Shown piece by piece: positions 11,030-18,368 of a DNA stretch of 25,647 bases. The notes beneath the pieces were generated by a model. It ran no database searches. It saw nothing but the letters and a program-made list of their open reading frames with translations, and was not told the DNA's origin. Numbering within the stretch: position 1 is the first letter of the stretch; each line of letters starts with the position of its first letter. Both the position numbers and the translations under genes were made by a program. This stretch comes from Funneliformis mosseae (taxonomy: Eukaryota; Glomeromycota; Glomeromycetes; Glomerales; Glomeraceae), in contig CAJVPP010000838.1 of NCBI GenBank assembly GCA_910592005.1, positions 1 through 25,647 on the forward strand, given 5' to 3'.

Positions 11030-11237
11030 GCAATGATCGGCGCCAAAAAAACTGTGGTGACCGAATGAATCCAAAAATTTTCTCATTGAATGACCCATTT
11101 TTCTTTTTTGCGAACTGCTGTGCTGTGTTACATCATAACTTGATCGTTCTAAGTTTAGTTAAATGAATTTTTGGCGCAATTTCCGAATTATTATATAACT
11201 TGTTGCTTTTTCACTTTTTAACTATAAAAAAAAAAAA
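11030..11237 (+). promoter_or_regulatory. Upstream region of gene B with paired TTTGGCGC sites
   Basis: Two copies of TTTGGCGC, the classical E2F-type consensus, face each other: one on the minus strand at 11040-11047 and one on the plus strand at 11170-11177. A TTATATAA box lies at 11191-11198 and a run of 12 A (11226-11237) abuts the ATG. These GC-containing words stand out in very AT-rich DNA. Control by an E2F-like factor is inference; genes A and C do not show the pair. Confidence 0.35.
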
Positions 11238-12721
11238 ATGTTCTTAGAATGTTGGCAAGAAGCTGCTGATGATTTTGAAAGGTTACTCGAAACTGACGAA
11301 GGATATGATGTCATTATATATGCCGGTGAAAATGAAAACGTTAAAGAATTTCATGCACTTTCAAATATTTTACGTATCAGGTCGCAATATCTTCGTAACG
11401 AACTAACAAACAAAAATGTTGAGAAAAGGGATGGAAAATTTATTTTAAGATTACCAAATATTTCTCCACAAATTTTTAAAATTATCTTAAGGTAAATAAA
11501 AATTATTTATAATGTATGACAATTATATAGACCAAGGTTACTAATTTAACGCTTTCTCTTTTGAACTTTAGATTTATTTATTGTGGGAAAATTGACTTGA
11601 GGAAATTAGAGGGACCTGAATTATTAAAGTTGTCAATTGCAGTTGACGCACTTAATCTTTCAACTCTAATTCCCAGAATTGAAGAATATTTAATTAAAGA
11701 ACATCATGAGTTTTTACAAAAAAATCCTGTAGGTACTCTTGAAATAATTTATCAACACGAGTCATTTACAAAATTATGCAATTTTTATCTTGAAAAGATT
11801 TGTGAAGACCCCGAAGGGTTGTTTAATTCAGATAAGTTTATCGGTATAAAAGCACCTTTATTGGAATTACTTTTGAAACGGGATGATTTATGTTTGGAGG
11901 AAATTGAAATTTGGGATAGTTTAATTAAATGGAGCTTCGCTCAAAATCCGTCTATTCCTAAAGATGTCAATAAATGGAACAAAGAAGAAACTACAATCAT
12001 GGAAAGAACTCTTCATAGATATATCCCTTTAGTTAGATTTCATTATATATCTTCAGAAGATTTTCTTGAAAAAGTACTTCCTTTTAGAGAATTGCTACCA
12101 AAAGAAATGTTTAATACCACCTTAGCATTTTATTTGGTACCAAACAAGAAATTAAATATCGAGATACAACCACCAAGGCAGTCAAAAAATGTTTACGGTT
12201 CAGTTTTAATTAAACCTCATCACTTTGCCATATTTTCCAGTTGGATCGATAAGAAAGTAAATTTACATTACAGTGAAAAAAATATTCCTTATAAATTTAA
12301 TTTACTTTATCGTGCCAGTAAAGATGGCAATACTGCTGCCGCGTTTCATCAAAAATGTGATAACAAAGGGGCTACTATCGTTATAATAAAAATTAACGGA
12401 ACAAAACAAATTATTGGAGGATATAACCCACTTTATTGGGATCAAAGTGATAATTATAAGTCAACTAAGGATAGTTATATATTCTCATTCGTAAATAGAA
12501 CAAACCTTCAAACTGCAAAAGTAGGTTATATTAAGAATGATGGTAGTACTGCTATATATTGTGGACAAAATTATGGTCCAACATTTGGTGGTGGTTTTGA
12601 TATTTATTATAATAATAATACTTGGTATGCTTATAACCCACATACTTATTCTCAAATTGATATTCCAAAAGGCATTTTTCAAACAGATGATTATGAGGTA
12701 TTTCAAGTTACTAAAAGTTAA
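11238..12721 (+). CDS. Gene B: BTB-BACK-TLDc domain protein, two exons, intact
   Basis: The coding sequence is 11238-11491 joined to 11572-12721, giving 467 residues. The 80-base intron (11492-11571) runs GTAAAT to CTTTAG in phase 2, with TACTAATTTAAC as a likely branch region. Domains match gene A: BTB about residues 23-128 (DVIIYAGENE, HALSNILRIRSQYL), BACK about 135-235, TLDc about 301-463 (FAIFSSWIDKK, FNLLYR, GATIVIIKINGTKQIIGGY, GPTFGGGFDI). It ends ...QTDDYEVFQVTKS. It is the closest relative of gene C, which faces it tail to tail. Likely an adaptor-type protein by analogy with other BTB-BACK proteins; the TLDc role is unknown. An AATAAA lies about 55 bases after the stop. Confidence 0.93.
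11492..11571 (+). other. Intron of gene B
   Basis: GTAAAT donor and CTTTAG acceptor. It differs from the gene C intron by only two substitutions and two small length changes (three bases in total), far less than the first exons differ. Confidence 0.9.
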
Positions 12722-13089
12722 TGGTTACTAACGCCCGTGATAAAAAAAAAAAAGATGTTATAAATAGATCTAACAATAAATAAAATTTTTGTTAGTAATC
12801 TTTTACAAATTTACAAATGAAAAAATACTGCCGTGAGCTCCTAAATAATCCATATTAACAATCTAATTTATCGAAATTATATCACGTGCTCAAAATTAGA
12901 ATATATAGAAACATTATAAAATTTATCGAGTGTTGCCTCAACATCGGCGTTCTACATCTGAAATTTCGTTTTATTAAATCAAGAACGCTAATCTCTAAAT
13001 GCTAATTACGCGAACAAAAAAGAAAAATTTAAAATTAAAATATCGGAGAAATAAAATAAAATAAAAAAAATAGAAATAATAATATCGAA

Positions 13090-13282
13090 ATGCCTAATTC
13101 CCCAAGAGAAACCATCGTTTATATATTAAAATTTTATAATGACAGCCTGGTCAGGCGACATTCTGCATACAAACTTGATCTTCAAAGTCTAACTACAGAC
13201 GATTTAAGAAACCTTCGATGATCCAATTGACTTTGATGATTTATTACCGGTCATTGGGTCATTCCAAAAGTTAAATGAATAA
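13090..13282 (+). pseudogene. Broken small gene after gene B (43 codons, then a frameshift and 20 codons)
   Basis: From the ATG at 13090 an open frame encodes 43 residues, including IVYILKFYNDSLVRRHSAYK and LDLQSLTTDDLRNLR, then a TGA at 13219. One base later a second frame resumes without a gap (DPIDFDDLLPVIGSFQKLNE) to a TAA at 13280-13282. There is no GT-AG pair at the join, so this reads as a one-base frameshift or as the two ends of a larger gene after internal deletion. The strand-strand-helix pattern with a basic turn could fit a ubiquitin-like or PB1-type fold, but that is speculative. The other duplication arm holds a shorter, more decayed copy near 14658-14736. Confidence 0.45.
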
Positions 13283-13389
13283 GTGACTTTATTTATAATA
13301 AATTATTTTTATAACAAAACAGTTTATTTATTTTATATTCAAAAATTATTTGACACAATTAAGCATTTAGTTACAATTAAAAATAAATC

Positions 13390-13749
13390 GAAGGAAGTCA
13401 TTGAATAAATTCAATAAATCCCATTTTGCCAATAGATCATCTGCTGGATGAATAGTATGACCACCTATTCAAACTCAAGTGGTTCTTCAATATCTACATT
13501 TTATCCAATTTTCTATTTGTAACCAGTGATCCATTGGTATCATTGTTTCTTCAACATCACTTTATATTACGATGTTTCTTTGGTGATATTTTTTTTTGGT
13601 GAGGGTTTTTTTTTTATCTTATGGTATAAAATTTATTTCATTTTTCTTTATTCATTATCTTGCTCAAATTTAAGCATTTCTTTAAATGTTCTCGATAAAA
13701 ATTTTGCTGTATTAGAAACAAAACAACAAGTACTTGTTTGTGCAAATAG
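13390..13749 (-). pseudogene. Decayed, unrecognised protein-coding fragment
   Basis: On the minus strand several protein-like segments follow one another with stops and frame changes between them: FAQTSTCCFVSNTAKFLSRT near 13690-13749, DVEETMIPMDHWLQIENWIK (13500-13558), VDIEEPLEFE (13468-13497) and HTIHPADDLLAKWDLLNLF (about 13400-13460). The composition is unlike random AT-rich translation. Together they suggest the remains of an acidic C-terminal region, perhaps of a transposase or accessory protein. I do not recognise the family. Confidence 0.3.
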
Positions 13750-14681
13750 ATAAGTTATATTTTCTGACCAGAAAACAACCTTTTGGGTTATCCAGTGTAG
13801 TCATAAAAAAACTCACGAAAGTTGTGTTCTAAATAAAATTAGCTCAAAAATTTAGGTCATTGTATCATGATTCATATTTAAATGACAAATGACAAAGAAT
13901 CGGTCATTTTAACGTGACTTAGGGGTCACTTGAAAATTAGCTAAATGACCAGGTCTGTGGTATCTAATTCTACTAGTCAATAAAGTGAATTAAATCTGAA
14001 CTACTTTCTTGCAAAATCCTTGGATTCAACTTATATTAAATTATATTTTGTTTTTTAAGAGTTGACTTTACAGAGAAATCTTTTCATTAAAGGAATTAAC
14101 TTATGAAATATTTCTTTAAATAATTCCTCTTTTTAAAGCAATTCCAAAAAAGAAAATACTTTTAGACTGAACTGATAAATTAATATTTCAAGTTCAAAAG
14201 AATCTCTCATGATAAATATCAAGTATAACCCATTTTGAATACAAAGAATTGGTTACTAAGTTCATTCAACTGCAATTAAAGCTTTTAACCTGAAATTTTT
14301 AAGGGATTGATTTCAACTTTTTTTTATAAAATCAATCTACAATAAAGTAAATACAAATAAAAAAAAATTAACATGAATATTGCAGTGTTTAATTTTATTA
14401 AACCATATATTCTCATTACTTTTGAATGATGTTAATCTAAAAAGAATGTTAAGTTTTTTTATAAATCCTGTTTCTCACATTCGTTGGAAAATGTTGTACA
14501 ATAGTGACATCTACGTCAAACAAGGTGATTGTATTTTACCCGTATCAGATCATTCATCTTTAAATAGCATTTCAGTTTGATAATTTACTTTCTTTCCTTA
14601 CCAATTACAATAATTGAACATTACGAATATTTACCATGAAAATATTTTATTTGTTATGGATTAATATTGGAATGAATATTG
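13750..14681. other. Spacer between the two arms of the inverted duplication
   Basis: No gene called. The words GGTCATT and AATGACC recur in both orientations near 13853-13955. A 66-codon plus-strand frame (14380-14580) has a protein-like end (IRWKMLYNSDIYVKQGD) but no recognised motif. Confidence 0.45.
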
Positions 14682-15114
14682 AATAAATCATCAAAGTCAT
14701 TTGTTTCATTAGTTAGTCAGTTTGTATGTTCTCATTGCGATATTATTATTTCTATTTTTTTTTATTTTATTTCTCCGATATTTTAATTTTAATTTGTTTT
14801 TTTTTGTTCGAGGTTGTAATTAATTAGCATTTAGAGATTACTTGATTTAATTAAACGGAAATTTCAGATATAGAGCACCAAAGTTGAGCAACACTTGATA
14901 AATTTTATAAATGCATAAACAATACGACAAATAGTATATTCAAGTGATTTATTTTGATAAACTCAATTAGATTGTAAATGTGGATTATTTAGGAGCTCAC
15001 TGCAGTATTATTTCATTTAAAAAATTTGTAAAAAAAAAAAAAAAAATGATTACTAACGAATAGTTTATTTATTGTTATAACGACATCATGGGCGATAATA
15101 ACCATGAAATAACC

Positions 15115-16556
15115 TTAACTTTTAGTAACTTCAAATACCTCATAATCATCTGTTTGAAAAATGCCTTTTGGAATATCAATTTGAGAATAAGTATGTGGGT
15201 GTTTATTGCTATACCAAGTATCTTTTTCACAAATAATATCACAACCACCACCAAATGTTGGACCAACTTCTTGTCCACAATATATAGCACTACTACCATC
15301 ATTCTTAATATAACCTACTTTTGCAGATTGAAGGTTTGTTCTGTTTACGAATGAGAATATAAAACTATCCTTAGTTGACCTATAACCATCTCCTTCCCAA
15401 CCAATTGGGTTATATCCTCCCACTATTTGTTCTGAATTATTAATTTTTGCTATAACTATAGTAGCCCCTTTTTTATCACACTTTTTATGAAATGCTGCAA
15501 CTGTATTGCCATCCCTACTGGCACGATAAAGTAAATTAAAACAATGCAAATAATTTTTTTTATCGATCCAACTGGAAATTAAGGCAAAATGACGAGAATT
15601 AATTAAGACTGACTCATAAACATTTTTTGAATGCCTTGGTGGTTGTAAATTAATATCCAATTTCCTATTTGGTGCCAAATAAAATGCTAAAATGGTATTA
15701 AACATTTCTTTTGGTAGCAATTCTCTAAAAGGAAGTACTTTATCAAGAAAATCCTCTGAAGACATCCAATAAAATCTAATTAAAGGAATATATTTATGAA
15801 GAGTTCTTTCCATGGTTGTAGTTTCTTCCTTGCTCAATTTATTAACTTCTTTAGGAATAGACGGATTTTGAGCGAAGCTCCATTTAATTAAACTATCCCA
15901 AATTTCAATTTCCTCCAAACATAAATCATCCCGTTTCAAAAGTAATTCCAATAAAGGTGCTTTTATATCGATAAACTTATCTGAATTAAACAACCCTTCG
16001 GGGTCTTCACAAATCTTTTCAAGATAAAATTTTGTAAAGGATTCGTGTTTATAAATTATTTCAAGAATACCTACAGGATTTTTTTGGAAAAACTCATGAT
16101 GTTTAATTAAATATTCTTCAATTCTGGGAACTATAGTTGGAAGATTAAGTCCGTCTACTGCAATTGACAACTTTAATAATTCAGATCCCTCTAATTTTCT
16201 CAAGTCAATTTTCCCGCAATAAATAAATCTAAAGTTCAAGAGAAAGCGTTAAATTAGTAACCTTGGTTTATATAATTGTCGTACATTATAAATATTTTTA
16301 TTTACCTTAAGGTAATCTTAAAAAGTTCTGGAGAAATATCTGGTATTCTTAAAATAAATTTTCCATCCTTTTTCTCGACATTTTCTTTAGTTAATTCGTT
16401 ATGAAAGTATTGTGACCTGATACGTAAAATATTAGAATGAGCATGAATTTCTTTAATGTTTTCTTCACCAACATATATAATGACATCATATCCGTCGCAA
16501 ATTTCCAGTAACCTTTCATAATCATTTGCTGCTTCTTGCCAACATACTAAAGACAT
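15115..16556 (-). CDS. Gene C: BTB-BACK-TLDc domain protein, two exons, with in-frame deletions
   Basis: The coding sequence is 16556-16306 joined to 16228-15115, giving 454 residues. The 77-base intron (16305-16229) runs GTAAAT to CTTTAG in phase 2. The start is the ATG at 16556, matching gene B and preceded by 7 A; an upstream ATG at 16688 in the same frame has no support. Domain order is BTB, BACK, TLDc. Compared with gene B it lacks one residue in the BTB domain (YVGEENIKE), one before the BACK domain (LIKHHEF), three in BACK (FTKFYLEK for FTKLCNFYLEK) and about eight at the start of TLDc (DKKNYLHCFNLLYR). All losses preserve the frame. It ends QTDDYEVFEVTKS. It is either a functional divergent copy or a gene beginning to decay. 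Confidence 0.9.
16229..16305 (-). other. Intron of gene C
   Basis: GTAAAT donor at 16305 and CTTTAG acceptor ending at 16229, phase 2. It retains the TTACTAATTTAACGCTTTCT block of the gene B intron unchanged. Confidence 0.9.
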
Positions 16557-16932
16557 TTTTTTTACAATTAACGTTAAGTTGCAAAATAAAAAAAATAAAA
16601 TTTTTTTAAATGTATTAATTGCGCTGATAATTTCTAAATCTCCGACCGTTAAAGATTTCAATTTCGGATTGAACTCTAATTGATACATTTGAAAATGTAA
16701 AATTGCGAACTTGTGACCCTATTGCCCAAATTAAAATTGAAACTAGGTATGAGTGATCCAAGTTATTTGATAGTGTTTTTTAAAAAAATAGCATATGCAT
16801 ATGCGAAGAGTCTAATGTTTCGAGCTATACCCAAACCTTTCGCCCAAGACCGAAACTAAACCTGTCCGAAAAGTATTTCGCTTGATGATACTATTTTCCA
16901 TCCGAAACTCCCTAATTAAAAATTTAAATTGT
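16557..16932. other. Upstream region of gene C
   Basis: Contains a perfect 14-base palindrome, GCATATGCATATGC (16791-16804), and three CCGAAA words between about 16848 and 16916 in otherwise AT-rich DNA. No gene seen. Confidence 0.5.
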
Positions 16933-17022
16933 AATTATTTTTGTTAAAAGAACTAGGATTTGATTTCACTGCGGGTGACTACGTCACCCACCCGTTTATT
17001 TTGTATTTTAACAAAAATAATT
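16933..17022. mobile_element. 90-base inverted-repeat element with an inner hairpin
   Basis: A perfect 17-base inverted repeat bounds the element: AATTATTTTTGTTAAAA at 16933-16949 and its exact complement TTTTAACAAAAATAATT at 17006-17022. In the centre a second perfect stem, GGGTGAC (16973-16979) with GTCACCC (16983-16989), encloses three bases. The nested, GC-rich core between AT-rich arms suggests a tiny MITE or a strong cruciform-forming site rather than chance. No protein is encoded. Confidence 0.5.
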
Positions 17023-17977
17023 TTATTAATATTTAAATAGGTAATCTAGTTTCTGATAATTTCTCTAGCCTAATATATTCTTTTTTTTTTACATTGTTTT
17101 AACTCTATTAAATTTTTTCTTTTTTTTTTTTTAGCTTTTGACCGGTTTGGTGCGAACGGTCCGTCGCGGCAAAGGTGTGCTTTATCTTTTTTTTTTTTTT
17201 TCCTATTATATATTATACAAACCCGATTTTAATTTTTTAAAGGCTAGTCAAGAACATAAAATTTTGTTTAAAAAAAAAAATACGGATATTTTTTTTTTTT
17301 TTGATATATAAAGAACGCGATATCAGATTTTTAGGTATGCAAATTTCATTATGACAAATGTTTTCTCGTCGGATTATATGATTTACAAGCGACCTTCAAG
17401 ACACCAATCTTGCTTTAACGTATATAATGGCAATGCAGCAGATATAATCATCGTAATGACCAGGTCTCAAATCATAAAAAAAGGAACACTCGTGATGGTG
17501 TTACTGACGTTTCTATTTCAAGAAGGGTACAAACATGCTTAAAGAAATTAAATCCTTTGAGAAATCCAAAGTATAAGTAGTTAAAACGAGGTGACGATTA
17601 TTTCTCAAACTAAAACTAAAAGAACAGTTATTGCGGTTATAAACTATCAAATAGCAATCTTACCGAAGTGTCAAGAAGGATAAGTTCCGCTTTTCCTTTG
17701 TTCAATGCCTGTTTGGAATGTGCCATTTTTTTCTACCTGTTCCAGTACTCTATATATATTTATTTATTTATTAGGATATTGTCTGACACCATTTTGCGTC
17801 ATACCGATTTATCGAAAATTAACTGAGCCTTCTTACAGCTGGATTACAAATACAAATATTTCTCGTGTAGTACACACCCGTTTCATCTAAGCGAATATAT
17901 TGACTGAGAAATCGGTTTAAAATAATCGAGAGAATCGAAGTCTTATTGAAGGATTGCTCATTAATATTTCCTTGTAA
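17023..17977. other. Gene-free stretch with a small GC-rich island
   Basis: Mostly AT-rich with long T runs. A GC-rich island at 17140-17180 carries ACCGGT and ACGGTCC, the same words that crowd the ends of the element at 17978-18360, and may be a decayed piece of the same family. Short frames at 17351-17542 and 17705-17890 have no motif and are not called. Confidence 0.4.
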
Positions 17978-18360
17978 TAGGAATGGAACGGTCCTGTCTT
18001 AGACCGGTTAATGGGACCGGTATTTGATATATGACCAAGCTATATTGTGTTAGAAAATGGGAAATGAAGCAAAATAAAATATTATCACCATTTCATCTGA
18101 TACATACATTTTTAATGTCGATTTTATTTATTTAGTTTTGCTCAAAATTAATCTGATTACTGGCGTCGTTTAATCTCGTTTCGGTTCCGACATTAGTGAA
18201 TGTTAAAAAACCGGCTCAAGTACCGGTTATGCAACGGTCCAGAATGAATTTAGGACTAGGACCGTCTCAAGAACGGCCTTAGGACCGGCCCAAGGACTGA
18301 CTTATCGGTCCATAAGAAAGATGAAAGACCGGTCTTTTCGGACCGGACCGATACATCCTA
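17978..18360. mobile_element. Non-autonomous hAT-like element, 383 bases, with 8-base target duplication
   Basis: The left end reads TAGGAATGGAACGGTCCTGT and the right end, reverse complemented, reads TAGGATGTATCGGTCCGGTC, an imperfect terminal inverted repeat. The element is flanked by CCTTGTAA (17970-17977) and CTTTGTAA (18361-18368), an 8-base direct repeat with one transition; 8 bases is the target-duplication length of hAT elements. The words GGACCG, CGGTCC and ACCGGT recur many times within about 130 bases of the right end and in the left 60 bases, as expected for transposase-binding subterminal repeats. There is no open frame, so movement would need a transposase from elsewhere. Confidence 0.7.
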
Positions 18361-18368
18361 CTTTGTAA

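Larger units (their letters stand above)
11238..13245. repeat. Left arm of a large inverted duplication (gene B arm)
   Basis: Gene B and about 520 bases of its 3' flank match the minus strand of 14682-16556. Shared noncoding landmarks after the stop include GAGCTCCTAAATAATCCA near 12836, CTCTAAATGCTAATTA near 12992 and AAATATCGGAGAAATAAAAT near 13040. They occur in the same order in the other arm. Homology starts at or just before the ATG and fades past the TTTGATGATTTATT sequence near 13245. Confidence 0.85.
14682..16556. repeat. Right arm of the large inverted duplication (gene C arm)
   Basis: The reverse complement matches 11238-13245 through exon 1, intron, exon 2 and the 3' flank. Shared 3' words, in plus-strand orientation here, include TGGATTATTTAGGAGCTC near 14979, TAATTAGCATTTAGAGATTA near 14820 and ATTTTATTTCTCCGATATTT near 14763. 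Small indels distinguish the arms. The broken small gene is further shortened: the part after its ATG is missing and the TTTGATGATTTATT block survives. Confidence 0.85.

Noticed and set aside
14380..14580. 66-codon plus-strand open frame in the spacer between the duplication arms
   Set aside because: The C-terminal half looks mildly protein-like, but there is no family match, no counterpart in the gene B arm and no context.
16557..16688. N-terminal extension of gene C to the ATG at 16688
   Set aside because: It adds 44 residues absent from genes A and B and passes through the A-rich leader; alignment favours the ATG at 16556.
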